Assembly (NCBI RefSeq): GCF_001269385.1
Contig: NZ_CXOO01000034.1
Span: forward strand, 44,174-108,173
Source: Limnohabitans sp. DM1
Lineage (GTDB): Bacteria > Pseudomonadota > Gammaproteobacteria > Burkholderiales > Burkholderiaceae_C
DNA length: 64,000 bases
Direction: 5' to 3'
Part shown: positions 46,276 to 56,840 of the stretch, piece by piece
Numbering within the stretch: position 1 is the first letter of the stretch
How the letters are laid out: every line of letters starts with the position of its first letter
The notes under the pieces: model-generated
What the model was told of the DNA's origin: nothing
Seen by the model: the letters and a program-made list of their open reading frames with translations, nothing else
Databases searched by the model: none
Position numbers and translations under genes: made by a program

Positions 46276-47181
46276 ATGAACACACCCCTGCCGCCTGCGC
46301 TTCAAGCCGATCTGAACACGTTGAGCGGAGACTGCGGGCGCATCGCGGTGTACTCAGGGGGCTCCGGTCCCCCTGTGCTCTTGGTGCACAGCATCAATGC
46401 GCTGGCTTCAGCGGCTGAAATCAGACCCCTGTTTGAGGCCTTGCGCCAGGACCACAGCGTCTACGCCCTGGATTTGCCAGGCTACGGTTTGTCTGAGCGC
46501 TGGCCACGCGCCTACACCGTGGGCGACATGTGCGCCGCCATCGGCCAAGTGGCGCAATGGGTGGCGCAGCGGCACCCGGGCCAGCCGCTGCAGGCCGTGG
46601 GCGTGTCCCTGTCGTGCGAATTTGTGGCCCGCGTGGCCCAGCAGACGCCGCAGCTGTTCGCCGCTTTGGCCTTGGTCAGCCCCACGGGCTTTCGGGGCGG
46701 CAAGTCCTTGCGCCAGCCTGCGGGCAGTACGCTGTTCATGGCCGGGTTCGACCGTTTCTTGCGCAGCCCGGGGCCGGGCTGGGGGCGCATTTTGTTTCGG
46801 CAGCTGTCGCGGCCTTCGGTGGTGCGTTACTTCTTGCAACGCACCTGGGGCGGCAAAGACATTGATGAAACGCTGTGGGCTTATGCGGTGCGCACAGCCC
46901 ATGTGCCCAACGCGGAGCAAGCGCCTTTGTCTTTTTTGAGCGGGGGCTTGTTCAGCGCCGACATGCACAACGTCTACGAAAGCCTGCGCCTGCCGGTGTG
47001 GGTGGTGCACGGCACCCGGGGCGACTTCACCGATTACCGGGCGCTGGACCTGGTGCGCCATCGGCCCAACTGGCAGGTGACGGTCATGCAAGCCGGCGCC
47101 ATGCCTTACTTTGAAGACATCGACACTTTCATGGCGGCTTACCGGGTGTTTGAGGCTGCGGCTCGCAAGTCTTTGGCTTGA
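46276..47181 (+). CDS. alpha/beta-fold hydrolase
   Basis: The 301-residue protein has an oxyanion region GPPVLLVHSINALASAAE and a nucleophile elbow GVSLSCEF, a variant of G-x-S-x-G in which the second Gly is replaced. VVHGTRGDFTDYR carries the likely catalytic Asp. No signal peptide is seen. The missing second Gly and the absence of an obvious late catalytic His (the tail reads AMPYFEDIDTF) make activity uncertain. It is convergent with pdxH. Confidence 0.8.
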   Translation: MNTPLPPALQADLNTLSGDCGRIAVYSGGSGPPVLLVHSINALASAAEIRPLFEALRQDHSVYALDLPGYGLSERWPRAYTVGDMCAAIGQVAQWVAQRHPGQPLQAVGVSLSCEFVARVAQQTPQLFAALALVSPTGFRGGKSLRQPAGSTLFMAGFDRFLRSPGPGWGRILFRQLSRPSVVRYFLQRTWGGKDIDETLWAYAVRTAHVPNAEQAPLSFLSGGLFSADMHNVYESLRLPVWVVHGTRGDFTDYRALDLVRHRPNWQVTVMQAGAMPYFEDIDTFMAAYRVFEAAARKSLA

Positions 47182-47187
47182 CCTGTC

Positions 47188-47820
47188 TTAAGGCGCCAAG
47201 CGTTCGCGCAGCCAGCCGCTGCCCTCTTGGGTGTAACGCAAGCGGTCATGCAGCCGACTTTTGCGCCCTTGCCAAAACTGCCAGTTGTCGGGCACCAGGC
47301 GGTAGCCGCCCCAGTGCGGCGGGCGTGGCGGGTTGAGCATGAATTGCGCCGCGTATTTGGCGGCGTTGGTCACCAGCACCGTGCGCCCGTCGATCACCTG
47401 GCTTTGTGGCGAGGCCCAAGCCCCGATGCGCGAGTCCAGTGGGCGGCTGTGGAAGTAGGCGTCGCTTTCTTCATCTGAGACCTTTTCCACCCGACCTTCG
47501 ATGCGCACCACACGTTCGAGTTCAACCCAGTGAAACTGCAGCGCCGCAAACGGATTGCCCGCCAGCTCCTGCCCCTTGCGGCTGTCGTAGTTGGTGTACC
47601 AGACGATGCCGCGCTCGTCATAGCCCTTGATCAGCACCACCCGGGTGCTTGGGCGCAGGTTGCTGGCCACGGTGGCCAGCGTCATGGCGTTGGGCTCGGG
47701 CACTTCGGCGGCGATGGCCTCTTGCAACCATTGTGCAAATTGCTGCAAGGGGTCGGCGTGGGAGGCGTTTTCGTTGAGCTCGGCTTTTTCGTAGCTCTTG
47801 CGCAGGTCGGCGATGTTCAT
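47188..47820 (-). CDS. pdxH: pyridoxamine 5'-phosphate oxidase
   Basis: This 210-residue FMN enzyme makes pyridoxal phosphate. It has [65 protein letters not shown] and the C-terminal signature [24 protein letters not shown]. Complete and typical in length. It is followed on its 5' side by a heptamer repeat tract. Confidence 0.96.
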   Translation of the reverse strand: MNIADLRKSYEKAELNENASHADPLQQFAQWLQEAIAAEVPEPNAMTLATVASNLRPSTRVVLIKGYDERGIVWYTNYDSRKGQELAGNPFAALQFHWVELERVVRIEGRVEKVSDEESDAYFHSRPLDSRIGAWASPQSQVIDGRTVLVTNAAKYAAQFMLNPPRPPHWGGYRLVPDNWQFWQGRKSRLHDRLRYTQEGSGWLRERLAP

Positions 47821-47932
47821 GGTGACAAGTATAGGGATATGGCTTTGTCAGGCATTGAGCCCGCGCAATCCGGGCGGCTTTGATCTGAATGGATGCCGTG
47901 CGCCTGACTGACGCGGCGGAGTCACCCGCATC

Positions 47933-48009
47933 ACGCCCAACGCCCAACGCCCAACGCTCAACGCTCAACGCCCAACGCTCAACGCTCAACGCTCAACGCT
48001 CAACGCTCA
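47933..48009. repeat. 11-copy heptamer repeat (ACGCYCA)n
   Basis: Eleven exact head-to-tail 7-mers, ACGCCCA or ACGCTCA, run from 47933 to 48009 without interruption. The last unit supplies the TGA stop of the ChaC-like gene on the minus strand. A 7-bp period is not a multiple of 3, so copy-number changes would shift any reading frame crossing it. Confidence 0.95.
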
Positions 48010-48621
48010 GTCAGCGTGGCGAAGCAGTGCGGCCAGTGCCCGGTCTTCGATGCCGTGGGCCCGCAGGCTCTCGTAGGTTTGGCGGGCATAGTCCAGCGTG
48101 GTGCCAAAGCGCCCGCAGGCCTGCTGAAAAATTTGCCGGTAAGTCTCGTCAGGCAACTGACCTGTGAAGCTGGGGCTGCTGCGTGGCAGGGTAAAGGCCA
48201 GCGCCTGCACTGGGCCTTGGGGTGTGTTGCAAGGCAGCCAGCTGGGGGTGTAAACATCCATGGGCATTTCGCGCTCCCACAGCCGCACCAGCACCTCGTC
48301 GGCCTGGTCTCGGGCCACCCGGTAGGCCACGCCCTGGCAGCTGCCACCGGGCAACAAGGCAAACACCAGACCCGGGCACTCGGGGCTGCCGCGGTTGAGC
48401 CGACTCCACATTTTCAGGGCGCGGTGCCAACCCCAGACGCGGCTGATGTACTGCTCCTGGGCCTCGAACTCGGGCCGCCACAAGAGCGAGGCGTAGCCAA
48501 ATACCCACAAATCACTGCCTGCCGTTTGTGCCCGGAATTGGTCGAGCAAAGCCCCCTGAAATGCCGTGGCACGGCCAGCGGTGGCAAGCGTGCTGGGCGC
48601 ATCGGCGGGTGTGTCAGTCAT
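48007..48621 (-). CDS. ChaC-like gamma-glutamylcyclotransferase
   Basis: The 204-residue protein has DLWVFGYASLLWRPEF, the gamma-glutamylcyclotransferase substrate loop (FGYxSLxW), and WGWHRALKMWSRLNRGSPECP. It also has GSCQGVAYRV and VLVRLWEREMPMDVYTPSWL with the expected acidic catalytic residue. ChaC proteins cleave glutathione to 5-oxoproline and Cys-Gly. The start is ATG 48621. Its stop codon lies in the last unit of the heptamer repeat. Confidence 0.9.
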   Translation of the reverse strand: MTDTPADAPSTLATAGRATAFQGALLDQFRAQTAGSDLWVFGYASLLWRPEFEAQEQYISRVWGWHRALKMWSRLNRGSPECPGLVFALLPGGSCQGVAYRVARDQADEVLVRLWEREMPMDVYTPSWLPCNTPQGPVQALAFTLPRSSPSFTGQLPDETYRQIFQQACGRFGTTLDYARQTYESLRAHGIEDRALAALLRHAD

Positions 48622-48673
48622 GTGCAATTGGGCCCCATTACAATCTGCCCACTATTTTCGGAGAAAAACCCCC

Positions 48674-48910
48674 ATGTCGACCCCTCAAGATGACAATCAA
48701 CCCGTAGTCTGGACCGTTTTGGTGGCCGTGATCGTGCTGGCCGTGGGCCTGGCCGTCGGTTTTGGCATTGCCAAGAGCAAAAAAGCCGCACCGGCAGCGG
48801 CCCCTGCAGCCACGGCACCCGCTGTTGAAGCCTCCGCCCCTGCGGCAGATGCTTCTGCACCTGTTGCTGACGCTTCGGCCCCTGCGGCAGATGCCTCTGC
48901 CCCCAAGTGA
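48674..48910 (+). CDS. small single-helix membrane protein with Ala-rich tail
   Basis: The 78-residue protein starts MSTPQDDNQPVVWTVLVAVI, with GGAG upstream of ATG 48674. One membrane helix (residues 12-32) is followed by KSKKAAPAAAPAA and a repeated ADASAP tail. The acidic N-terminus and basic post-helix residues predict N-out or mixed topology. Function unknown. It is followed by a strong terminator. Confidence 0.7.
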   Translation: MSTPQDDNQPVVWTVLVAVIVLAVGLAVGFGIAKSKKAAPAAAPAATAPAVEASAPAADASAPVADASAPAADASAPK

Positions 48911-48928
48911 TTCGCCGCACAACGCGCT

Positions 48929-48954
48929 AAAAACCCGCCTCGGCGGGTTTTTTT
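48929..48954 (+). terminator. Rho-independent terminator
   Basis: AAAAACCCGCC-TC-GGCGGG followed by seven T, 19 bases after the small membrane protein gene. Confidence 0.92.
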
Positions 48955-48993
48955 GCGCCTGTTTGGGGGGCGCCTCTCGCTTGTACCCAGTCT

Positions 48994-49033
48994 GTAACCG
49001 CGCCAACGCACCAAAGCGCAGGAACGCGGTTAC
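48994..49033. promoter_or_regulatory. 9-bp inverted repeat upstream of edd
   Basis: GTAACCGCG (48994-49002) and CGCGGTTAC (49025-49033) are exact reverse complements 22 bases apart, just upstream of the HexR-like box. They could be paired half-sites or a 5' hairpin of the edd promoter region. Confidence 0.4.
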
Positions 49034-49042
49034 CATCTGTCG

Positions 49043-49057
49043 TGTAATTTTGTTACA
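49043..49057. promoter_or_regulatory. HexR-like operator of edd-eda
   Basis: TGTAATTTTGTTACA is a 5-bp-arm palindrome ending 21 bases before the edd start. It fits the HexR consensus TGTARTWWWAYTACA at 14 of 15 positions. HexR represses Entner-Doudoroff genes and responds to KDPG, so position and downstream genes agree. Confidence 0.7.
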
Positions 49058-49078
49058 GACCCTCCAGGCGTATCACCC

Positions 49079-50910
<1,832 letters not shown>

Positions 50911-50920
<10 letters not shown>

Positions 50921-51558
50921 ATCTGAGTGGACATTTGACTGCCCTGCAAGTGATGCAGGACGCGCCCGTGATCCCCGTGATCGTGCTCAACGACGTGGCC
51001 CACGCCGTGCCCATGGCCCGCGCCCTGGTGGCGGGCGGCATCCGCATGTTGGAGGTGACCCTGCGCACCCCGCAAGCACTGGCCTGCATGGAAGCCATTG
51101 CCAAAGAAGTGCCCGGCGCGGTGGTGGGGGCAGGCACCGTGCGCAGCCCGGCTGACGCTGCGGCTGCAGCCAAAGCGGGCGCGCAGTTTGCCGTCAGCCC
51201 GGGTTACACCCGTGCGGTGGGGCAAGCCTGCCGTGACCACGGTTTGTCATTGCTGCCCGGTGTGGCCACCGGCAGCGAAATCATGATGGCGCAAGAAGAC
51301 GGCTACACCGAACTCAAGTTTTTCCCGGCCATGCAAGCGGGCGGCCCGGCCATGCTCAAGGCTTGGGGCGGCCCGTTCTTTGACGTGAAGTTCTGCCCCA
51401 CGGGCGGCGTCACACCCGGTAATGCCTTGGACTTTTTGAGTCTGCCGAATGTGGCTTGCGTGGGGGGCTCGTGGTTGGTGCCTGCCGACGCGCTGGCCCA
51501 AGGCGACTGGGCGCGCATCGAAGCGTTGGCACGCGAAGCGAGTTTTTTGCCGCGCTGA
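50911..51558 (+). CDS. eda: KDPG aldolase (2-keto-3-deoxy-6-phosphogluconate aldolase)
   Basis: The 215-residue class I aldolase cleaves KDPG to pyruvate and glyceraldehyde-3-phosphate. It has [31 protein letters not shown] (catalytic Glu), [10 protein letters not shown] and the Schiff-base lysine in TELKFFPA. It overlaps edd by 10 bases with AAGGAGCC before its ATG. A second, DgoA-type aldolase is encoded at 62810-63475. Confidence 0.95.
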
Positions 51559-51561
51559 GTT

Positions 51562-51972
51562 TCAGTGCAGCCCTTGCCCACCGGCAAACTCGGCGCGCTG
51601 GATCAGCTCGACCTTGTAGCCATCGGGGTCGGTGACAAAGGCGATCACGGTGGTGCCTCCTTTGACGGGGCCGGGCTCGCGGGTGACCTTGCCGCCAGCG
51701 GCTTTGATCTTGTCGCAGGCGGCATAGGCATCCGGCACGCCCAGAGCGATGTGGCCATAGGCTGTGCCCATTTCGTAGCTTTCCACGCCCCAGTTGTAGG
51801 TCAGCTCCAGCTCGGCGTGGTCGGGGTTGTTGCCGTAGCCCACAAAGGCCAGCGAGTATTTGTACTCGGGGTTTTCCGAGGTGCGCAGCAGCTTCATGCC
51901 CATCACGTTGGTGTAGAAATCGATGGAGCGTTGCAGGTCGCCCACGCGCAGCATGGTGTGAAGAAGTCTCAT
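51562..51972 (-). CDS. gloA: lactoylglutathione lyase (glyoxalase I)
   Basis: The 136-residue protein starts [20 protein letters not shown], with [34 protein letters not shown] (metal Glu and His) and [12 protein letters not shown]. It is the Ni/Zn-dependent detoxifier of methylglyoxal. It overlaps the thioesterase gene by four bases and is convergent with eda, 3 bp away. Confidence 0.95.
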   Translation of the reverse strand: MRLLHTMLRVGDLQRSIDFYTNVMGMKLLRTSENPEYKYSLAFVGYGNNPDHAELELTYNWGVESYEMGTAYGHIALGVPDAYAACDKIKAAGGKVTREPGPVKGGTTVIAFVTDPDGYKVELIQRAEFAGGQGLH

Positions 51973-52541
51973 GGTTTATTTCCGTGGGTTGAGGGGATTT
52001 CAAAAACAAGGCAAGCGGTGCTGGCGTGCGCATACAGCGTGCCGTCGGGGCCGACCAGCTGGGCTTCGGCGGTGGCCAGTTGGCGGCCGCAGTGCAGCAC
52101 TTTGCCAATGGCCCGCACACGCTGCACTTTGGGCGTGATGGCCTTGACCAGTTTCACGCTCAAGTCGGCCGTGGTGTAGCCGCGCCCGGGCGGCATCAGG
52201 GTGTGCACCGCGCAGCCCAGAGCCGAGTCGAGCAGGCTGGCAAACCAGCCGCCATGCACTGTGCCTAAAGGGTTGAGGTGCTGCACGCCGGGTGTGCCCT
52301 GAAAAATGGCCAGTCCCGGGCCGACCTCGATCAGCATGAAGTCCAGCGTTTTGGCCATGTGCGCAAAAGGCAACTCGCCCGTCAGCAGACCCTGCATGAC
52401 CTGCAAGCCCGTCTTGCCCGCCACTTGCTCAGGGCGGGCCACACCGGGGCCGACCCCGGTATCGATGCGTGTGCGCACGTCGCGCTCCTGGGCCAGCCAG
52501 GCCTCTAAATCATTGGGGCGTGTGTCGGTCGTGGTGCTCAT
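51969..52541 (-). CDS. PaaI-type hotdog thioesterase
   Basis: The 190-residue protein has an N-terminal extension and a hotdog domain with [20 protein letters not shown], the PaaI-like HGG motif with a nearby Asp, then [20 protein letters not shown]. It probably hydrolyses aromatic or short acyl-CoA thioesters. The start [11 protein letters not shown] at 52541 is chosen over an ATG six codons earlier. It is coupled to gloA (ATGA overlap). Confidence 0.85.
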   Translation of the reverse strand: MSTTTDTRPNDLEAWLAQERDVRTRIDTGVGPGVARPEQVAGKTGLQVMQGLLTGELPFAHMAKTLDFMLIEVGPGLAIFQGTPGVQHLNPLGTVHGGWFASLLDSALGCAVHTLMPPGRGYTTADLSVKLVKAITPKVQRVRAIGKVLHCGRQLATAEAQLVGPDGTLYAHASTACLVFEIPSTHGNKP

Positions 52542-52577
52542 GAAAATGGTTTCTCTCAAGCTATTCTTAAACTTTTA

Positions 52578-53372
52578 TCAAACAGGCACGGTGTAGTTGA
52601 GTGCCATGCGCCCGCCGTCCACGGTGACGATTTCCCCGGTGATGTAGCTGGCCGCGTCGCTGGCCAAAAAGGCCACCACCTTGGCCACCTCGTCGGGTTC
52701 GCCCAGGCGCTTCATGGGCGTGCGCATCATGATTTTCTTTTCAGCGGCCTCGCTGGTCAGCACCGCCTGGCGGGCCAGTTCGGTGGCAATGGTGCCCGGG
52801 GCCACCGCGTTCACCCGGATGCCAAAGTCGGCCAGGGCCAGCGACATGGCGCGGGTCAGCTGGTTGATGCCGCCTTTGCTCACGTTGTAGCTGGCGATGT
52901 TGGGAATGGCCAGCACCGCGTTGACCGAGCTCATGTTGACAATCGCGCCGCCCCCAGTGCTTTTCATGGCGCGGGCTGCGGCCTGCCCCATCAAAAACGA
53001 GCCTTTGATGTTCACGTTGATCACGGCATCAAAGTCTTCTTCGGTCACGTCCAGAAAATCGGCCGCCTTGAAAATGCCCGCGTTGTTCACCAGCACGTCG
53101 ATGCGGCCAAAAGCCTGCAACACATGGTCCACCAAGGCGTCGACATCGGCCTTGCGCGAGACGTCGCAGGCCATGAATCCCGCGCTGTGGCCTGCGCTGC
53201 GCAATTCGGCCGCCACGGCAGCGCCGCGCTCGCTGTTCACGTCGGCCAGCACCACATGGGCGCCTTCACCCGCAAAGCGGCGGGCGCAGGCCTCGCCAAT
53301 GCCATTGGCTGCGCCGGTGACGATGACCACGCGGCCTTGCAGGCCAAACGAGAGGGCATTGGAAATGGGCAT
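52578..53372 (-). CDS. SDR-family oxidoreductase
   Basis: The 264-residue protein starts MPISNALSFGLQG with AAGGAG eight bases upstream. Classical SDR motifs: TGAANGIGEACARRF, NNAGIF, catalytic Ser in VNMSSVNAVLAIPN and Tyr in YNVSKGG, and the end motif SYITGEIVTVDGGRMALNY. It resembles glucose-dehydrogenase or 3-ketoacyl reductase-like SDRs. The substrate cannot be told. It is followed by the thioesterase gene after 36 bp. Confidence 0.88.
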   Translation of the reverse strand: MPISNALSFGLQGRVVIVTGAANGIGEACARRFAGEGAHVVLADVNSERGAAVAAELRSAGHSAGFMACDVSRKADVDALVDHVLQAFGRIDVLVNNAGIFKAADFLDVTEEDFDAVINVNIKGSFLMGQAAARAMKSTGGGAIVNMSSVNAVLAIPNIASYNVSKGGINQLTRAMSLALADFGIRVNAVAPGTIATELARQAVLTSEAAEKKIMMRTPMKRLGEPDEVAKVVAFLASDAASYITGEIVTVDGGRMALNYTVPV

Positions 53373-53573
53373 GCGGGGGTCTCCTTGTAACGCATGCATG
53401 CGATGCTGCCACAAGGCCAAATGCTTTGCTGTCACCAGTTACCCTGATCGCATGGGGTTTGCGGGCGGGGCAGCTAGGACTTGGGGTTTGTGGCGGATTT
53501 GAGCGTTCACCTCATCAAGTAACATGGCCGCAATTCGATTCGCCCGGCAACGGGTTTTTTACTGGAGAGTGCG

Positions 53574-53951
53574 ATGTTCAGTCATGTGATGCTGGGTGTG
53601 AATGACCTGGAGGTTTCCAAAAAGTTTTATGACGCCATGCTGGGCACCTTGGGCTATGGCCCTGGGGTGGCCAACAAAAACCGTTATTTCTACCGCAGCC
53701 CCACTGGCACCTTCGCCATCACCACGCCCATCAACGGCGAACCCGCATGCCATGGCAATGGCAGCACGATCGGTTTCACGGTGCAGTCGGCAGAGCAGGG
53801 TGATGCCTTCCATGCGGCGGGTGTGGCCAACGGCGGCACCACTTGCGAAGACCCCCCTGGTTTCCGTGAAACGCCTTCAGGCAAGCTGTACCTGGCTTAC
53901 TTGCGCGATCCCGACGGCAACAAAATCTGCGCCTTGCATCGTCCTGGATGA
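53574..53951 (+). CDS. VOC-family (glyoxalase-like) protein
   Basis: The 125-residue single vicinal-oxygen-chelate domain starts MFSHVMLGVNDLEVSKKFYD, contains GNGSTIGFTVQSAEQGDAFH and ends LAYLRDPDGNKICALHRPG. Metal-site positions (His4, Glu/Asp late) are partly visible. Function is unknown; family members include dioxygenases and lyases. Its stop overlaps the RIO kinase start by four bases. Confidence 0.88.
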   Translation: MFSHVMLGVNDLEVSKKFYDAMLGTLGYGPGVANKNRYFYRSPTGTFAITTPINGEPACHGNGSTIGFTVQSAEQGDAFHAAGVANGGTTCEDPPGFRETPSGKLYLAYLRDPDGNKICALHRPG

Positions 53952-54826
53952 AGGCTCCTCCCAGACTGCAGACCCTCGTTGAAGAGGGCCTGATCGACAC
54001 TGTGGTGCGTCAGCTCATGAGTGGCAAGGAGGCCATGGTGTTCGTGGTGCGCTGCGGGGACGAGACCCGCTGCGCCAAGATCTACAAAGAGGCCACGCAC
54101 CGAAGTTTTCGGCAAGCGGTGGACTACACCGAAAACCGCAAGGTCAAAAACTCGCGCTCGGCCCGCGCCATGGCCAAGGGCAGCAAGTTTGGCCGCCAGG
54201 AGCAAGAAGCCGCCTGGCAAAGCGCCGAAGTGGACGCGCTGTACCGCCTGGCCGCAGCCGGTGTGCGCGTGCCCCGGCCCTTCAATTTTTTTGACGGCGT
54301 GCTGCTCATGGAGCTGGTCACCGATGCGCAGGGTGATGCTGCCCCGCGCCTGAACGATGTGGCCTTCACCCCCGCGCAAGCCCTGCAGCACCACGCTACC
54401 TTGATTGGCGAAGTGGTGCGCATGCTGTGCGCCGGTGTGGTGCATGGCGATTTGTCGGAGTTCAATATTTTGCTGGCGCACATCCCCGGCGAGGGTGATC
54501 TGCCCGGTGTGGACGAGCCCGTCATCATCGACCTGCCCCAAGCCGTGGACGCTGCGGGCAACAACCACGCCCAGCGCATGCTGCTGCGCGATGTGGGCAA
54601 CCTGAGGGATTTTTTCGGGCAGTTCGCGCCAGAGTTGCGACAGACCGAATACGGCCCTGAAATCTGGAGCCTTTACCAAGCCGGTTTGCTGAGCAATGAA
54701 ACACGGCTGACGGGCCGCTTCGAGCGCTCGACGGCCGATGTGGACATGCAGGCCGTGCTGCGCGAAATTGACGATGCGCGCGACGAAGAAGCTGCGCGAC
54801 GTTTGCGCATGGCCACGGCAGTTTGA
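53948..54826 (+). CDS. RIO1-like serine protein kinase
   Basis: The 292-residue protein has the RIO nucleotide loop LMSGKEAMVFVVRCG, an invariant Lys in CAKIYKEATHRSF, VKNSRSARAMAKGSKFGR and the catalytic HGDLSEFNIL (about residue 165). The metal-binding IIDLPQAVD motif is also present. Bacterial RIO kinases are scattered and of unknown substrate; archaeal and eukaryotic relatives act in ribosome maturation. It is followed by a tRNA-modification gene after 15 bp, which fits a translation-related context. Confidence 0.88.
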   Translation: MKAPPRLQTLVEEGLIDTVVRQLMSGKEAMVFVVRCGDETRCAKIYKEATHRSFRQAVDYTENRKVKNSRSARAMAKGSKFGRQEQEAAWQSAEVDALYRLAAAGVRVPRPFNFFDGVLLMELVTDAQGDAAPRLNDVAFTPAQALQHHATLIGEVVRMLCAGVVHGDLSEFNILLAHIPGEGDLPGVDEPVIIDLPQAVDAAGNNHAQRMLLRDVGNLRDFFGQFAPELRQTEYGPEIWSLYQAGLLSNETRLTGRFERSTADVDMQAVLREIDDARDEEAARRLRMATAV

Positions 54827-54841
54827 GGCTTTCGTCAGCGC

Positions 54842-55609
54842 ATGAGTTCAACAAGACCTGAGCAGGACAAAGCCCCTCACGCGGTGTCGCGCCTGCGCAC
54901 CGAGCGCCTGGCCCGCAGCGCCAAACCCTTCATGGCCCGTGGCGGCATCAAGGGTGAGCGCTGCCCCGGCTGCCGTCTGGTGCCCAGCCACTGCATCTGC
55001 GGTCTGCGCCCGGAGTTGCCCACGCAATCGGGCATGTGCTTGCTCATGGCCGACATCGAACCCCTCAAACCCAGCAACACCGGCTGGTTGATCGCCGATG
55101 TGGTGACGGACACCTTTGCCTTTGGCTGGGCCCGCACCGAGGTGGACTCGGCTTTGCTGGCGCTGTTGGCCGATCCGCAGTGGCAGGCCTTTGTGGTGTT
55201 TCCGGGCGAATTTGTGGCACCTGAGCGGGTGGTGGGTGACGTGCCCACCCTCTTAGATAACTTGCCCGCCGGGCGGCGCCCGCTGTTCATCCTGCTGGAC
55301 GCCACCTGGCCTGAAGCCCGAAAGATGTTCCGCAAAAGCCCTTACTTGAACCACTTGCCGGTGCTCAGTCTGAAGCCCGAACAGATCTCTCGTTACCAAC
55401 TGCGCCGCTCTCAACGCGATGACCACTTTTGCACCAGCGAGGTGGCTTCGCTGTGTCTGGAATTGGCGGGCGAGGTGCGTGCAGCCGGCACCCTGCAGGC
55501 TTATCTGGACGTTTACACCCACCACTACTTGCAGGCCAAGCACCAGCTGCCGCCGGACCTGCAAGGGGTCGCGCATGCACAGTTAAAGCGCTGTGCAAGT
55601 TCACAATAG
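54842..55609 (+). CDS. tapT: DTW-domain tRNA-uridine aminocarboxypropyltransferase
   Basis: The 255-residue protein has an N-terminal zinc-type cluster RCPGCRLVPSHCICG (residues 40-54), KPSNTGWL and FILLDATWPEARKM carrying the DTW-family motif (here DATW). LNHLPVLSLKPEQISRYQLR and ASLCLELAGEV follow. TapT/YfiP-type enzymes add the acp group to U47 of tRNA from S-adenosylmethionine. The assignment rests on the DTW domain. Confidence 0.88.
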   Translation: MSSTRPEQDKAPHAVSRLRTERLARSAKPFMARGGIKGERCPGCRLVPSHCICGLRPELPTQSGMCLLMADIEPLKPSNTGWLIADVVTDTFAFGWARTEVDSALLALLADPQWQAFVVFPGEFVAPERVVGDVPTLLDNLPAGRRPLFILLDATWPEARKMFRKSPYLNHLPVLSLKPEQISRYQLRRSQRDDHFCTSEVASLCLELAGEVRAAGTLQAYLDVYTHHYLQAKHQLPPDLQGVAHAQLKRCASSQ

Positions 55610-55661
55610 CCCAGCTTCCCAGTGGCATCTGGCAGGGCAGCTGGCGGTGCATTTCCATTGA

Positions 55662-55826
55662 TTGATCCGGCACGCTGAAGTTTGAAATCGGTGAGACATG
55701 TCTTCTCGTAGGTCGGCACTCGCAGAGTCCGACGTTTTCAGCCTTAGGCACAGGCACCCTGTCGGGGTCTTCGACCGCCGACCTGCAACATCTTTGAGCA
55801 TTGAAAACTTCACAGGGCCGAATCAA
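55662..55826. repeat. 165-bp MITE-like repeat, intact copy (element D)
   Basis: The element begins TTGATCCGGCACGCTGAAGT and ends in the inverted counterpart ACTTCACAGGGCCGAATCAA. Internally it holds the 26-bp module at 55708-55733 (also at 6425-6450) and a degenerate inverted copy at 55761-55786. It has no coding capacity. It lies between tapT and pirin. An interrupted copy of the same unit length (165 bp after removing a 172-bp insert) is at 62490-62826. Confidence 0.8.
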
Positions 55827-55878
55827 GAGGTGACAGCTCAGCAGGCGATGCAATGCATGCAGTCGCTAAACTCCCATC

Positions 55879-56769
55879 ATGAGCACACCAACCACCCCCT
55901 TGAGCGGCCACCCAACGGTCAGCATTTCCCGCACCATCGAGCGCCTGGTCACCGGCCAGGCCACGTCAGACGGCGCAGGCGTCAAGCTCAGCCGCATCCT
56001 CACGCAAGACCTGCAGCACCGGCTTGACCCGTTTTTGATGCTGGACGCCTTTGGCAGCGACAAGCCGGACGACTACATCGCAGGTTTTCCGGACCACCCG
56101 CACCGGGGTTTTGAAACCGTGACCTACATGATCGCCGGGCGCATGCTGCACCGCGACAGTGCGGGCAACGAAGGCCTGTTGCAAAACGGCGGCGTGCAAT
56201 GGATGACCGCAGGCCAAGGCGTGATCCACTCCGAAATTCCGCAGCAAGCCGATGGCGTGATGGAGGGTTTTCAGCTCTGGCTGAACCTGCACAGCTCCGA
56301 GAAGATGAACGCGCCGTGGTACCGCGATTTTCAGAACGACCAGCTGCCGCAGTTCCAGACGCCCGAAGGCGTGGCCGTGACGGTGATTGCCGGGGCCAGT
56401 CACGGCGTGCAAGGCGCGGTGAGCCGCGAGATCACCCAGCCGATTTATCTGGACGTGCACATGCCCGCAGGCTCTCGTTTTGAGCAAACCCTGCCCGCCG
56501 GGCACAACGCCTTTGTGTACGTGTACCGGGGCGAGGCGCGCATTGCAGGGCAGGCCTTGCCCTTGCAGCGCATGGCCATTTTGAAAAACACACCGCAGGC
56601 CGACGGCGTGGTGATCGAAGCCAGTGCCGATACCCAGTTGATTCTGGTGGCGGGCAAACCCCTGAAAGAGCCCATCGTGCAATACGGTCCCTTTGTCATG
56701 AACACCAAGGAAGAGATCTACCAGGCCTTGGCAGATTTTCGGGATGGGCGGCTGGGTGAGAAGGCCTGA
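55879..56769 (+). CDS. pirin-family bicupin protein
   Basis: The 296-residue protein has metal ligands His73 and His75 (FPDHPHRGFETVTYM), His117 and Glu119 (QGVIHSEIP). The C-terminal pirin domain contains QPIYLDVHMPAGSRFEQTLP and ends FVMNTKEEIYQALADF. Bacterial pirins such as YhhW are quercetinase-like dioxygenases or redox regulators. It stands alone, with repeat elements on both sides. Confidence 0.93.
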   Translation: MSTPTTPLSGHPTVSISRTIERLVTGQATSDGAGVKLSRILTQDLQHRLDPFLMLDAFGSDKPDDYIAGFPDHPHRGFETVTYMIAGRMLHRDSAGNEGLLQNGGVQWMTAGQGVIHSEIPQQADGVMEGFQLWLNLHSSEKMNAPWYRDFQNDQLPQFQTPEGVAVTVIAGASHGVQGAVSREITQPIYLDVHMPAGSRFEQTLPAGHNAFVYVYRGEARIAGQALPLQRMAILKNTPQADGVVIEASADTQLILVAGKPLKEPIVQYGPFVMNTKEEIYQALADFRDGRLGEKA

Positions 56770-56840
56770 CGTCAGTTTTCAACGCGCTTGCACGGCTGAA
56801 CAACAAGGATCCTTGTAGGGTCTGGATTCGTTGGCCATGA

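Noticed and set aside
47881..48010. Heptamer tract as a coding repeat
   Set aside because: A 7-bp unit shifts frame at every copy, and no start or ribosome-binding site precedes it. It is treated as a microsatellite.
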